Translations under genes and position numbers: made by a program
Part shown: in pieces, positions 55,442-64,000 of the stretch
Position numbering within the stretch: the stretch's first letter is position 1
Layout of the letters: every line of letters starts with the position of its first letter
Notes under the pieces: model-generated
Seen by the model: the letters and a program-made list of their open reading frames with translations, nothing else
The model's database searches: none
Told to the model about the DNA's origin: nothing
Origin: Methylobacterium sp. Leaf104
GTDB taxonomy: Bacteria; Pseudomonadota; Alphaproteobacteria; Rhizobiales; Beijerinckiaceae
Reading direction: 5' to 3'
DNA length: 64,000 nucleotides
NCBI RefSeq assembly: GCF_001422885.1
Contig: NZ_LMMZ01000023.1
Coordinates: 125,138-189,137, forward strand

Positions 55442-55645
55442 TCAGGGCGCGAGCGCGCGGCTCGCGAGACCGGCAGCGAGCACCAGGGCGAGGGCGCCCA
55501 GGAGGGTGACCCCGAGCAGCGCCAGGATCAGGTCGGAGAGCCGGATCGGCCGGGCTCCGGAACCCGTGAGGGGCGGGCGGCTGCCCGGGCGGGGCACATG
55601 CAGGTGATGGCGCCGGCCCCGGCGCGGCGGAAAAGCGGGCCGCAT
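55442..55645 (-). CDS. Predicted 67-residue membrane protein between kdpA and kdpB
   Basis: An open frame filling the unusual 270-base gap between kdpA and kdpB. The N-terminal half is basic and Pro/Arg-rich; the C-terminal half is one clear membrane helix ([23 protein letters not shown]) ending ASRALAP. The ATG lies three bases after the kdpA stop, which favours coupling, although the ribosome-binding site is weak. I recognise no family. It may be an extra KdpFABC accessory subunit or a spurious frame. Confidence 0.5.
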   Translation of the reverse strand: MRPAFPPRRGRRHHLHVPRPGSRPPLTGSGARPIRLSDLILALLGVTLLGALALVLAAGLASRALAP

Positions 55646-55648
55646 CGC

Positions 55649-57364
55649 TCAGCCGCCCGCCGCGAAGGTCTGACCCGCGCTGCCCGCGAGGTGTTCGACG
55701 ATCGGGCCAAGCGCCAGGGACGGGAAGAAGGTCAGGCCGCCGACGATCAGGATCACGCCGACCAGCATGCCGATGAACAGCCCGCCATGGGTCGGCAGGG
55801 TCCCGGCGGAGGCCGGCACGGTCTTCTTGGCGGCGAGGGCGCCCGCGATCGCCAGGGCGGGGATGATCACGAAGAACCGCCCCACCAGCATGCCGATGGC
55901 CAGCGTGGTGTTGTAGAACGGGGTGTTGCCGCTGAGGCCGCCGAAGGCGGAGCCGTTGTTGGCCGCCGCGGAGGTGAAGGCGTAGAGGATCTCCGAGAAG
56001 CCGTGCGGCCCGGCATTGGCGGGACCGGCGAGACCGGCGGCCACCACGGTGGCGAGGGCGGTGAAGCCCAGCATCATCAGGGGCAGGCACAGGATGGCGA
56101 GCATGGCCATCTTCACCTCCCGGGCCTCGATCTTCTTGCCGAGATATTCCGGTGTCCGGCCGACCATGAGCCCGGCGACGAAGATCGCCACGATGACGAA
56201 GACGAGCATGCCGTAGAGGCCCGCGCCGACGCCGCCGACGATGATCTCGCCGAGCTGCATGTTGATCATCGGCACCAGCCCGCCGAGGGCGGTGAAGCTG
56301 TCGTGCATCGCGTTGACCGCGCCGCAGGAGGCGGCGGTGGTCACCACCGCGAAGAGCGCCGAGGCGACGATGCCGAAGCGCAGTTCCTTGCCCTCCATGT
56401 TGCCGCCGTCGAGCCCGAACCCGTTCAGCACGGAGCTGCCCGCGGCCTCGCTGGCATAGGTGACGAGGACGCCCGCGAGGAACAGCACGCCCATGGCGCC
56501 GAGGATCGCCCAGCCCTGCCGCTCGTCGCCGACCATGCGACCGAACACGTTGGTCATCGCCGCCCCGAGGACGAAGATCGAGAGGATCTGGACGAGATTG
56601 GACAGCGCGGTCGGGTTCTCGAAGGGATGCGCCGCGTTGGCGTTGAAGAACCCGCCTCCGTTGGTCCCGAGCATCTTGATCGCGACCTGGCTCGCCACCG
56701 GGCCGACCGCGATGGTCTGGGTGGCGCCCTCGAGCGTCGTCGCCTCGATGGAGGCCCCGAGGGTCTGCGGGATGCCCTGCGAGACCAGGAACAGGGTGTA
56801 GACCACGCAGATCGGCAGCAGCACGTAGAGCGTGCAGCGGGTGAGATCGACCCAGAAGGAGCCCACCGTCCGGGCCGAGGCCCGGGAGAAGCCCCGGACC
56901 AGCGCCACCGCGAGGGCGATGCCGGTGGCGGCCGAGAGGAAGTTCTGGTGGGTCAGGCCCAGCATCTGCGACAGGTAGGAGAGGGTGCTCTCGCCGCCGT
57001 AATTCTGCCAGTTGGTGTTCGTCACGAAGCTCGCGGCGGTGTTGAAGGCGAGGTCCGGCGCCACCGCCGATTGCCCGGCCGGATTGAGGGGCAGGACGTC
57101 CTGCAGCCGGAGCAGACCGTAGAGGGCGGCAAAGCCGAGGGCGTGGAACGCCAGCATGGCGAGCCCGTAGGCGAGCCAGCTCTGCTCGCTCCGGGCATCG
57201 ATGCCGGCGAGGCGATAGAGTCCGGCCTCGACGGGGGCGAGGACGGGCGAGAGGAGCGTGCGCTCCCCCTGGAAGACGCGCGTCATGTACCCGCCGAGCG
57301 GCCTGACGAGCGCCAGCACGATCGCGCAGAACAGCGCGACCTGAAGCCAGCCGTTGATGGTCAT
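55649..57364 (-). CDS. kdpA: Potassium-transporting ATPase subunit A, KdpA
   Basis: A 571-residue channel-like subunit of the superfamily of potassium transporters, with about ten helices and four selectivity-filter loops. Visible filter/loop phrases include [36 protein letters not shown], and the final [17 protein letters not shown]. Potassium enters KdpFABC through this subunit. The ATG at 57364 gives the standard N-terminus ([15 protein letters not shown]). It follows kdpF by 35 bases. Confidence 0.96.
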   Translation of the reverse strand: MTINGWLQVALFCAIVLALVRPLGGYMTRVFQGERTLLSPVLAPVEAGLYRLAGIDARSEQSWLAYGLAMLAFHALGFAALYGLLRLQDVLPLNPAGQSAVAPDLAFNTAASFVTNTNWQNYGGESTLSYLSQMLGLTHQNFLSAATGIALAVALVRGFSRASARTVGSFWVDLTRCTLYVLLPICVVYTLFLVSQGIPQTLGASIEATTLEGATQTIAVGPVASQVAIKMLGTNGGGFFNANAAHPFENPTALSNLVQILSIFVLGAAMTNVFGRMVGDERQGWAILGAMGVLFLAGVLVTYASEAAGSSVLNGFGLDGGNMEGKELRFGIVASALFAVVTTAASCGAVNAMHDSFTALGGLVPMINMQLGEIIVGGVGAGLYGMLVFVIVAIFVAGLMVGRTPEYLGKKIEAREVKMAMLAILCLPLMMLGFTALATVVAAGLAGPANAGPHGFSEILYAFTSAAANNGSAFGGLSGNTPFYNTTLAIGMLVGRFFVIIPALAIAGALAAKKTVPASAGTLPTHGGLFIGMLVGVILIVGGLTFFPSLALGPIVEHLAGSAGQTFAAGG

Positions 57365-57399
57365 GGAGGTGGTCCTTGGGAATTCGTCCGGAGGGTTCG

Positions 57400-57489
57400 T
57401 CAGAACCGCTCGGGGCGCACGAGGGCGTAGGTGAGGTATCCGAGCAGGCCCAGGGTCACGAGGGCGCCGAAGGTCAGGTCGAGGGTCAT
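57400..57489 (-). CDS. kdpF: Potassium-transporting ATPase small subunit KdpF
   Basis: A 29-residue single-helix peptide: helix [20 protein letters not shown], then the conserved tail RPERF that marks KdpF. KdpF stabilises the KdpABC complex in the membrane. It starts with ATG at 57489, just ahead of kdpA. Confidence 0.93.
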   Translation of the reverse strand: MTLDLTFGALVTLGLLGYLTYALVRPERF

Positions 57490-57512
57490 GATGCGCGCTC
57501 CCGGCAGCCGGC

Positions 57513-57596
57513 TCAGAGGCGTTCGCAGAGCTTGGCGTAACCGGCGGCGAGGCCGAAGAAGGCGAGGCCCGCGGCAAGGAAGGTGATGTCGAGCAT
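57513..57596 (-). CDS. Predicted 27-residue membrane microprotein upstream of kdpF
   Basis: An ORF coding [20 protein letters not shown] after the start Met-Leu, with a tail LCERL: one short membrane helix and a basic end. It is 23 bases upstream of kdpF on the same strand. Similar tiny hydrophobic ORFs precede kdpF in other bacteria, often unannotated. There is a putative promoter region of about 140 bases before it. It could be a leader peptide or an additional small Kdp subunit. Confidence 0.6.
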   Translation of the reverse strand: MLDITFLAAGLAFFGLAAGYAKLCERL

Positions 57597-57738
57597 GGTG
57601 GGTCCGATCCGGTGCGGCGGATCGGTCTCGGGTCGTCACGACCGATCGCGCCTCGCCCGAAGGATGGACGGGAACCGCATTAGGGTTCGAGAGGGCGTCC
57701 GGCGCGTTCTTATAAGGATCGCATGAGGATCGGGGCGC

Positions 57739-58914
57739 TCAGGGGGCCGGCCCGACCTGCGCGAGCCTGGCCGCGAGGCGCGGGTAGACCCGAAGGGCGT
57801 TGCCCGCATAGAGCTTGGCCCGATCCGCATCGGAGATCGCGGCCGCCTCGACGTATCGCTTGGTGTCGTCGTAGGCGTGGCCGGTCTCGGGATCGATCCC
57901 GTTCACCGCGCCCACCATCTCGGATGCGAAGAGCACGTTGTCCGTGGGCACGACCTTCAGCAGCAGATCGATGCCGGGTTGGTGGTAGACGCAGGTGTCG
58001 AAATAGACGTTGCGCAGCAGGTCCGTGAGCGGCGGGCGCTTCAGGTCCTGCGCCAGCCCGCGGTAGCGGCCCCAGTGATAGGGGACCGCGCCGCCCCCGT
58101 GCGGGATGATCAGGCGCAGGGTCGGGAAATCCTTGAACAGGTCCGAGGTGACGAACTGCATGAAGGCGGTGGTGTCGCCGTTCATGTAATGCGCGCCGGT
58201 CGCATGGAAGTTGAGATTGGCCGAGGCGCTGACATGCACCATGCCGGGCACGTCGAGCGCGACCATCTTCTCCCAGAGCGGGTACCAGAACCGGTCCGAG
58301 AGGGGCGGATCGCTCCAGTGGCCGCCGGACGGGTCGGGATTCACGTTGCAGCCGACGAAGCCGAGCTGCGTCACGCAGCGCTCGAGTTCCGCCGTGCAGT
58401 TCTTCGGCGAGACGCCGGGCGTCTGCGGCAGCTGGCAGATTCCGACGAAATTGCGCGGCATCAGCGTGGCGACGCGGTGGATCATGTCGTTGGAGACGAC
58501 CGACCAGTCGAGGCTGGTCCGGGCATTGCCGATGTGGTGCCCCATGCCTCCGGCGCGCGGCGAGAACAGGGCGAGGGAGATGCCGCGCTCGGTCTGGAGC
58601 TTGACCTGGCGCCCGGCGACGCTCGCGCGGACCTCGTCGTCGCTGACGGATAGCGCGGAGGGCGAGGGGGACTGGGCGGGATCGTTGATCGCGTCGATCT
58701 GGCGCTTGCGCCAGGCCAGCATGGCCGGCGGCTCGGTGGTGTAGTGGCCGTGGCAATCGATGACGGGGCCGCGATAGGGCGTGCGATCCGCCGGCTGCGC
58801 CGCCGCGTGCGAGCCGGCGGCCACCGCACCGCCCAGGGCCGCCACGGCCCGCATGAAGCCGCGACGCGGCAGGCAGCAGGTGCAGGCGGCCGGGACGTCG
58901 GACGATGCGATCAT
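57739..58914 (-). CDS. Exported amidohydrolase of the ACMSD/LigJ-like family
   Basis: A 391-residue amidohydrolase. The N-terminus has a twin-arginine signal (CCLPRRGFMRAVAALGGAVA, then SHAAAQ). The mature part begins VIDCHGHYTTEPPAML with the metal-binding HGH, and includes PHGGGAVPYHWGR and FASEMVGAVNGIDPETGHAY, a phrase typical of 4-oxalomesaconate hydratase (LigJ)-type enzymes. It may act on aromatic-degradation intermediates, but periplasmic location is unusual for LigJ. Its start is 7 bases after a second exported amidohydrolase gene, so the two probably form an operon. Confidence 0.82.
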   Translation of the reverse strand: MIASSDVPAACTCCLPRRGFMRAVAALGGAVAAGSHAAAQPADRTPYRGPVIDCHGHYTTEPPAMLAWRKRQIDAINDPAQSPSPSALSVSDDEVRASVAGRQVKLQTERGISLALFSPRAGGMGHHIGNARTSLDWSVVSNDMIHRVATLMPRNFVGICQLPQTPGVSPKNCTAELERCVTQLGFVGCNVNPDPSGGHWSDPPLSDRFWYPLWEKMVALDVPGMVHVSASANLNFHATGAHYMNGDTTAFMQFVTSDLFKDFPTLRLIIPHGGGAVPYHWGRYRGLAQDLKRPPLTDLLRNVYFDTCVYHQPGIDLLLKVVPTDNVLFASEMVGAVNGIDPETGHAYDDTKRYVEAAAISDADRAKLYAGNALRVYPRLAARLAQVGPAP

Positions 58915-58921
58915 CGCGGCC

Positions 58922-60199
58922 TCACCGAACGGAGAAGGGGAGCTGGTACGGGCGCCCGAACGGGACGCCATTGTTCACCGTCTGGACGGGCGCGAGGAAG
59001 CCTGTGCCGTCCCGGCGATTGTTGCGGGTGTCCACCATGGAGAGCGGTCGCTCGACCCATTCCATCACCGAGACGTCGCCCGGCGCACCGACCTGCAGGG
59101 TTCCGAGCTTCGCGTCCCGGTCGATCACGCGGGCCGGTGCCGCGGTCGCCATCGCGATCACCTGCTCCAGGCCGAAGCCGAGAGGCAGGAACTTGCTCAT
59201 GACCAGCGGCAGGAACGGCATGCCCGGCGTATTGCCGGAGACGACGTGCAGGTCCGACGAGATCGTATCGGGCGGGGCTCCCTGCGCGATGGCCGCTTCC
59301 GCCACGGTGAAGTCGAACGAGCCGCCGCCATGGCCGATGTCGAAGACGACGCCGCGCTGCTTGGCGGCGAGCGCCGCCGGCAGGAGCTTGCCGTCCTGGA
59401 CGATGTTGGTGAACTGGCCCGCCAGGTTGGGCGCGCCGGAATAGCAGTGCGTGAGGATGTCGCCGGGGCGCAGCAGGTCGAGGATCCGGCTCATCAGGTC
59501 GGCGGTCTCGACGCCGCCGATATGCGCCATCACCTTGGCGGGCCGTCCCGACATCTCGCAGGCCTGGATCGCCCGGCGCAGGGGTTCGGCGCCATGCTTG
59601 AAGATGACGTTCTCCGACATCCGCACCTTGGCCCCCAGGACGAAGTCGGGGTTCTCGGCGATGGCGCGCGCACAGGCTTCCACCTGGGCATTGTCGATGT
59701 TGTAGAGCTCGGCGACGGGGAAGGCCGACAACCCGTTGTTCGCGATGTGCACGAAGGCGAACATCCGCGTCCGGGTCTGGGCGGCGATGTGCCGGCGCAG
59801 GGCGGCGATGGTGTTGGCGCCCGCGTCGCCCGCCGAGACGACCGTGGTCACGCCCGAGAACGGCACCGTCTCGTCGGCCGGAATGCCGATCGCCGAGCCG
59901 TACGGAAAGGTATGGGCGTGGAGGTCGACGAGGCCGGGCAGGACGAGCTTGCCGGACGCGTCGATCGTCTGCCTGGCCCGGTCCGTCGGCAGGTCCGGCG
60001 CGAGGGCCGCGATCCGCCCGTAGCGGAGGCCGACATCGCGCTTCGCGCGCAGGGACTGGCTCGGATCGATCACCTCGCCACCCCGGATGACAAGGTCGAA
60101 GGGCGCGTCCGGATCCGGCTCCGCGCGTGCGCCGGCCGCGGCGGCGAGACCGGCCGCGGCCGCGCCGCCGAGCCAGGCACGGCGTGTCAGCTCATCCAC
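58922..60199 (-). CDS. Exported amidohydrolase/deacetylase-family metallohydrolase
   Basis: A 425-residue metallo-dependent hydrolase with a Tat-type signal (ELTRRAWLGGAAAAGLAAAA, cleavage after GARA). The dihydroorotase/deacetylase-like core begins FDLVIRGGEVIDPSQSL with metal motif GLVDLHAHTFPYG, further His in MAHIGG and LTHCYSG, and the Asp in SSDLHVVS. Homologues hydrolyse cyclic amides or acetyl-amino acids; the substrate is unknown. It is the first gene of a two-gene operon with the LigJ-like amidohydrolase. Confidence 0.82.
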   Translation of the reverse strand: MDELTRRAWLGGAAAAGLAAAAGARAEPDPDAPFDLVIRGGEVIDPSQSLRAKRDVGLRYGRIAALAPDLPTDRARQTIDASGKLVLPGLVDLHAHTFPYGSAIGIPADETVPFSGVTTVVSAGDAGANTIAALRRHIAAQTRTRMFAFVHIANNGLSAFPVAELYNIDNAQVEACARAIAENPDFVLGAKVRMSENVIFKHGAEPLRRAIQACEMSGRPAKVMAHIGGVETADLMSRILDLLRPGDILTHCYSGAPNLAGQFTNIVQDGKLLPAALAAKQRGVVFDIGHGGGSFDFTVAEAAIAQGAPPDTISSDLHVVSGNTPGMPFLPLVMSKFLPLGFGLEQVIAMATAAPARVIDRDAKLGTLQVGAPGDVSVMEWVERPLSMVDTRNNRRDGTGFLAPVQTVNNGVPFGRPYQLPFSVR

Positions 60200-60474
60200 G
60201 GCCTCGCCCCCGGATCACGACCGCACGGCGGATCACTGCCCTGCTCGGCATGGTTTCGACTCCCTGGCCCCGGCGCTCGTTCGTCGGCCCCGATGTCCGG
60301 GAGACTAGGGGGCGATCGCCAGGGCAGGCAATGCTTTTCGGAGATCGGGCGGACGCGTTCCGACAAACCCGCGGCACTTGCGCCCGGCGTCGCGCCGACC
60401 GCTGCCCATCACGCCACGCGGAACGGTGCGCGATCGGCGACGAAAACCTGCGACGGCAAGGTCTCGGCCGCGGT

Positions 60475-61158
60475 TCAGCGGTCGGACCCATCGTCACGAT
60501 CGACCTGGAGGAAGCCGATGGGGCCGGGCCGGGTCTCGTCGAAGATCCCGGCGGTGAGAGCTCCGCCGTAGACGCAGCCGGTGTCGAGGTTGGTGCGGAA
60601 CGCCTGCTGGTCCGGCACGCCGCTCGTCTGCGGAGTGTGCCCGTGGACCACGTGCTTTCCGAAGTCGAAGGCCGCGCTCAGGAACGGCTCGCGGATCCAG
60701 AGGCGGGCGGACACGTCCGGATCGATCCCCTGGCGTCCGGGCCGAAAGCCCGCGTGCACGTAGTAGCGCAGGGCATCCTCGTGAACGGTGGGCAGGAGGG
60801 AGAGCCAGGTCAGGACGTCGTGCGGAAAATCTTCCGGATCCGCGATCCCGAAGGATTGCAGCGTTTCCTGGCCGCCATTGGTCAGCCAGACCGTGGCACC
60901 GAGCGCGTCACGATAGGCATCCAGCATCATCTGCTCGTGATTGCCCAGGAGGCAGGTGATGGCGTTGGGGGCGTCGCCCTGAAGATGTCTCAGGATCGCG
61001 ATCACCTGGGCACTCTCGGGACCGCGGTCCACGTAGTCGCCCAGGCAGACGATCCGGGCGGGACGGCCGGCCCGATGCACGTTGATCCGGCGCAGCAGCC
61101 GGAGCAGCGCGCCTGCGCAGCCGTGAATGTCGCCGATCGCGTAGGTCAGGTCGTTCAT
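60475..61158 (-). CDS. Metallophosphoesterase (ApaH/PP1-like protein phosphatase)
   Basis: A 227-residue phosphatase of the calcineurin-like superfamily, serine/threonine phosphatase 1 type. Metal-site motifs are YAIGDIHGC, CLGDYVDRGP, LLGNHEQMM and GHTPQT. Members dephosphorylate proteins or cleave diadenosine tetraphosphate; which one cannot be decided. The ATG at 61158 is chosen over the longer frame, which adds 22 unconserved residues. It lies between the amidohydrolase pair and the tad genes. Confidence 0.87.
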   Translation of the reverse strand: MNDLTYAIGDIHGCAGALLRLLRRINVHRAGRPARIVCLGDYVDRGPESAQVIAILRHLQGDAPNAITCLLGNHEQMMLDAYRDALGATVWLTNGGQETLQSFGIADPEDFPHDVLTWLSLLPTVHEDALRYYVHAGFRPGRQGIDPDVSARLWIREPFLSAAFDFGKHVVHGHTPQTSGVPDQQAFRTNLDTGCVYGGALTAGIFDETRPGPIGFLQVDRDDGSDR

Positions 61159-61300
61159 GCAGAATCCGGTGACGGGGTCAGAAAGCACGCCGACCGCATG
61201 GCAGGATTCCGAAGCTCCGAACATCCTCGATTCACGAAGGGTCTGCGCGCCTCCCCATCCTGTGAGACGTCCGGGTCCAGGCCGTGTCGCCGGCCGCGCC

Positions 61301-62263
61301 CTATCGGAAGATCTGGATCATCGCCGGGGTCAGGATGACCACGAACAGAACGGGCAGGAAGAACAGGATCATCGGCACCGTCAGCTTCGGCGGCAGGGCG
61401 GCAGCCTTCTTCTCGGCCTCGTTCATGCGCATGTCGCGGCTCTCCTGCGACAGGACCCGCAACGCCTGGCCCACGGGCGTCCCGTAGCGCTCGGCCTGGA
61501 TCAGGGCGGTCGTGACCGCCTTGATCTGGTCGAGGCCGATGCGGTTGGCGAGATTCTCGAAGGCGATCCGTCGATCCGGAAGGTAGGAGAGCTCGGCCGT
61601 CAGGACCGCGAGTTCCTCGGCGAGGACGATCGACTGCCCCACCACCTCGGTGCTGACGCGGCGGAAGGCGTGCTCGACCGACATACCCGATTCCACGCAG
61701 ATCAGCGTCAGGTCGAGGGCGTCCGGCCAGGCCGCCCGGATCTCGGTCTGGCGCTTGTTGGCGCAGTTGTGCAGGTAGAGTTCGGGCGCCTTGATGCCGA
61801 GGAGGAGAACCGCGATCACGATCATCGTCCGGATCGCGAAGGGCTGGTCCAGAACCCCGAGGACGAAGACGTAGAAAATCGCGACGACGGCGAGGACGAT
61901 CGGGGTCACGAGACGGAAGAACAGAAAGCCGGTTTCCGCGCCGGGCGAGCGATACCCCGCCATCATCAGCTGCTTCCGGGAGGTTTCGGTCCCGAGCCAG
62001 CGGTTCAGGTTGAACTGCTCCACCACCCGTTTCATGTAGGCCTTCGGCGCGACCCGCAGGGTCGCCTTGGAGCTCATGCGCTCGCGCTCGCGGCGCCGGA
62101 TCTCCTCGCGCTCCTCTCCCAGCAGCTTCATGCGCTTGCCGAGACGGTCCGGCTCCAGGATCGGCTGGAGCAGCGCGAACGCCGTGGCAGCCGCGGCGAC
62201 CGCCGCCAGGGCGGTGCCGAGAAATCGCGGGTCGGTGACCTTCGCGGCGATGAGATCCAGCAT
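61301..62263 (-). CDS. tadC: Tad pilus inner-membrane protein TadC
   Basis: A 320-residue inner-membrane protein of the GspF/TadC type. Two membrane helices lie near the C-terminal end (LPPKLTVPMILFFLPVLFVV) and two around the middle (LFFRLVTPIVLAVVAIFYVF). The cytoplasmic segment LTLICVESGMSVEHAFRRVS is the GspF-domain signature. It pairs with TadB to form the platform moved by the ATPase TadA. It lies 82 bases after tadB; a small tandem repeat fills that spacer. Confidence 0.9.
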   Translation of the reverse strand: MLDLIAAKVTDPRFLGTALAAVAAAATAFALLQPILEPDRLGKRMKLLGEEREEIRRRERERMSSKATLRVAPKAYMKRVVEQFNLNRWLGTETSRKQLMMAGYRSPGAETGFLFFRLVTPIVLAVVAIFYVFVLGVLDQPFAIRTMIVIAVLLLGIKAPELYLHNCANKRQTEIRAAWPDALDLTLICVESGMSVEHAFRRVSTEVVGQSIVLAEELAVLTAELSYLPDRRIAFENLANRIGLDQIKAVTTALIQAERYGTPVGQALRVLSQESRDMRMNEAEKKAAALPPKLTVPMILFFLPVLFVVILTPAMIQIFR

Positions 62264-62312
62264 GCGGTGTCTCCGTACGATCCGACCGGACGAGGATTCT
62301 GGGTGACGGGGT

Positions 62313-62342
62313 GTCTTGCGGCGGGGCGTCTTGCGGCGGGGC
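62313..62342. repeat. Two tandem 15-bp copies in the tadB-tadC spacer
   Basis: GTCTTGCGGCGGGGC occurs at 62313-62327 and again at 62328-62342, just after the tadB stop. It has no evident function and is likely a recent slippage duplication. Confidence 0.8.
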
Positions 62343-62345
62343 GGT

Positions 62346-63314
62346 TCAGACGTCGAAGTTGATCATCTTCTTCATCGTGAAGACGCCGAACGACATCCAG
62401 ATCGCGGAGGCCACCAGGGCGAGCTTGCCGATATCGGTGCGCCAGAGGAGCGAGATGTAATCCGGGCTCGACAGGTAGGTCAGGGTCGCGACGATGAAGG
62501 GCAGCGCCGCGATGATGCCGCCGGACGCCTTCGCCTCCATGCTCATCGCCTGGATCTTCCCGGCCATCTTCTTGCGCTCGCGCAGCACCCGCGAGAGGTT
62601 GGCCAATGCTTCGGAGAGATTGCCGCCGGACTTCGCCTGGATGCTGATCACGATGGCGAAGAAGTTCACGTCGGAGACCGGCACCCGCTCGTGCATCTTC
62701 AAAAGGGCCTCACCGAGGGAGAGACCGAGGGTCTGGGCCTCCACGACCTGCCGGAACTCGCTGCGGATCGGCTCCTCGGCCTCCCGCGAGATGATCCGGA
62801 AGCAGTCGCCGACCGGGATACCGGCGCGCACGCCACGGGTGATGATATCGATGGCGGTCGGCAACTCGTTGATGAACGCTTTGATCCGGCGCTTGCGCAG
62901 ATAGGCGACCAGCCAGAGCGGCAGGCCGAAGCCGCCGGCGAACACCGCGCCGAGACCCGCCAGCGGATTGCCGGTCGTGACCAGGATCGCGAAGCCGAAC
63001 ACGATCGCCATCACCACCGAGATGACGAAGAACTGATTCCGGGACCAGGACAGACCGGCCCGGGCGAGCTTCAGTTCGAGCGTGACCTTGGTGCCTTCGC
63101 GCTTGGCCTCGACTTCCTTGAGGCTCTTGGCGACCTGCTCGCGGCGGCTGACGGTCGCGGTCCGGCTCCCCGGCGCGGCGACGACGCTGACGGTCCGGCG
63201 GCGTTCGGCGGACCGCTTCTCGCCGGAGAGGTAGGGGAACACGAAGACGTAGGCGAGCCCGCCGGCCGTGAGCGCGAGGAGGCCGGACGCGAGGGCGAGG
63301 CCGCTGGCGTTCAC
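62346..63314 (-). CDS. tadB: Tad pilus inner-membrane protein TadB
   Basis: A 322-residue GspF-family protein. Membrane helices are at the N-terminus ([20 protein letters not shown]), two around the middle ([20 protein letters not shown]) and one at the C-terminus. The F-domain signature [20 protein letters not shown] followed by [20 protein letters not shown] is clear. It starts with a GTG overlapping the cpaF stop (63311-63314), so translation is coupled to the ATPase. With TadC it forms the pilus assembly platform. Confidence 0.92.
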   Translation of the reverse strand: MNASGLALASGLLALTAGGLAYVFVFPYLSGEKRSAERRRTVSVVAAPGSRTATVSRREQVAKSLKEVEAKREGTKVTLELKLARAGLSWSRNQFFVISVVMAIVFGFAILVTTGNPLAGLGAVFAGGFGLPLWLVAYLRKRRIKAFINELPTAIDIITRGVRAGIPVGDCFRIISREAEEPIRSEFRQVVEAQTLGLSLGEALLKMHERVPVSDVNFFAIVISIQAKSGGNLSEALANLSRVLRERKKMAGKIQAMSMEAKASGGIIAALPFIVATLTYLSSPDYISLLWRTDIGKLALVASAIWMSFGVFTMKKMINFDV

Positions 63315-64000
63315 AGGGCGCTCCCACCGGCGCTCGCGGCATCGAGGGCGGCCGCGAGGGCCTCGTCCTCGCCGTAGTAGCGCGCGCGCTCCCAGAAGCG
63401 CGGCCGGCCGATGCCCGTGGAGCGGTGGCGCCCGATGAGCTTGCCGTTCGCATCCTCGCCGAGCACGTCGTACAGGAACAGGTCCTGCGTGATGATGACG
63501 TCGCCTTCGAGCCCCATCACCTCGGTGATGTGGGTGATCCGGCGCGAGCCGTCACGCAGGCGGGTGGCCTGCACGATGACGTCGATGGAGCCGCAGATCA
63601 TCTCGCGCAGCGTGCGCGAGGGCAGGCTGAAGCCGCCCATGGTGATCATCGACTCGATACGCGCCAGGGCCTCGCGCGGCGAGTTGGCGTGCAGCGTTCC
63701 CATGGAGCCGTCGTGGCCCGTATTCATCGCCTGCAGGAGGTCGAAGGCCTCCGGGCCGCGGACCTCGCCGACGATGATGCGCTCGGGCCGCATGCGCAGG
63801 CAGTTCTTGACGAGGTCGCGCATGGTGACCTGTCCGGACCCCTCCATGTTGGGCGGCCGGGTTTCGAGGCGGACCACGTGCGCCTGCTGGAGTTGCAGCT
63901 CGGCCGCGTCCTCGCAGGTGATGATGCGCTCGTCCTCGTCGATGTAGCGGGTCAGGCAGTTCAGCAGCGTGGTCTTGCCCGAGCCGGTACCGCCCGAGAT
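63311..64000 (-). CDS. cpaF: Tad pilus secretion ATPase CpaF/TadA, C-terminal part (5' end outside window)
   Basis: The frame is open to the window edge; about 229 C-terminal residues are present. It starts inside Walker A ([15 protein letters not shown]) and continues with the Asp box [10 protein letters not shown], the Walker B region [19 protein letters not shown] and the His box [19 protein letters not shown] of secretion ATPases. CpaF energises Tad/Flp pilus assembly. The stop overlaps the tadB start. The N-terminal part lies beyond the window. Confidence 0.95.
   Translation of the reverse strand: MSGGTGSGKTTLLNCLTRYIDEDERIITCEDAAELQLQQAHVVRLETRPPNMEGSGQVTMRDLVKNCLRMRPERIIVGEVRGPEAFDLLQAMNTGHDGSMGTLHANSPREALARIESMITMGGFSLPSRTLREMICGSIDVIVQATRLRDGSRRITHITEVMGLEGDVIITQDLFLYDVLGEDANGKLIGRHRSTGIGRPRFWERARYYGEDEALAAALDAASAGGSAL

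Overview
The window is 64 kb of high-GC chromosome from an alphaproteobacterium. The most likely source is a Methylobacterium-type member of the Hyphomicrobiales. The support is gene content: a CtrA master regulator beside flagellar genes, a MucR/Ros regulator, Tad pilus genes, a formaldehyde-activating-enzyme homologue and a LOV-type blue-light histidine kinase. Codons are strongly G/C-ending almost throughout. The exception is one AT-rich block at about 35.25-37.74 kb.

Layout. 0-3.7 kb: a chemotaxis operon (3' end of a hybrid cheA, then cheW, cheY, cheB, cheR). 3.8-10.4 kb: ctrA, divergent fliI-fliJ, an UPF0104 membrane protein, and flhA on the other strand. 10.4-12.4 kb: a polysaccharide-export inner-membrane protein and its ABC ATPase. 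12.66 kb: tRNA-Ser(GGA). 13-20.4 kb: a FUSC-like membrane protein, a spore-photoproduct-lyase-family radical SAM enzyme, a SHOCT protein, glycogen debranching enzyme and a LOV hybrid kinase. 20.7-25.6 kb: icd, three Tad secreted or pseudopilin-like proteins (TadE, TadE, TadG with vWA), and a Fae homologue. 25.7-34 kb: trmJ behind a chain of mini-ORFs, a GGDEF/EAL protein, an M20 peptidase, and two MetY-type PLP enzymes flanking a lone receiver and a 52-residue membrane protein. 34-38.2 kb: an MHS transporter, then an AT-rich islet holding one nuclease-NACHT NTPase, then a CoA-binding protein. 38.3-48.7 kb: a thioesterase, a CNNM/CorC-type protein, mucR, argC, rplM-rpsI, small stress-type proteins and an OPT transporter. 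48.7-57.6 kb: a complete kdp potassium locus (kdpF-A-B-C-D-E) with two extra tiny membrane ORFs and a PtsN-like EIIA gene at the end. 57.7-61.2 kb: two exported amidohydrolases and an ApaH-like phosphatase. 61.3-64 kb: tadC, tadB and the 3' part of tadA/cpaF, cut by the window end.

How parts work together. CtrA probably coordinates the flagellar and chemotaxis genes; a near-consensus CtrA site lies upstream of flhA. KdpD/KdpE sense potassium and turgor and drive KdpFABC, and the PtsN-like protein is well placed to modulate KdpD. TadABC and the distant TadE/TadG proteins probably serve one pilus machine.

The most novel region is the 2.5-kb AT-rich islet. It is bounded by an 8-bp direct repeat with imperfect inverted ends, has no transposase, and lies in what reconstructs as overlapping stop codons of two convergent genes. 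It carries a single-gene candidate antiphage NLR-like system. Second is the run of three identical five-residue mini-ORFs, each stop overlapping the next start, leading into trmJ.
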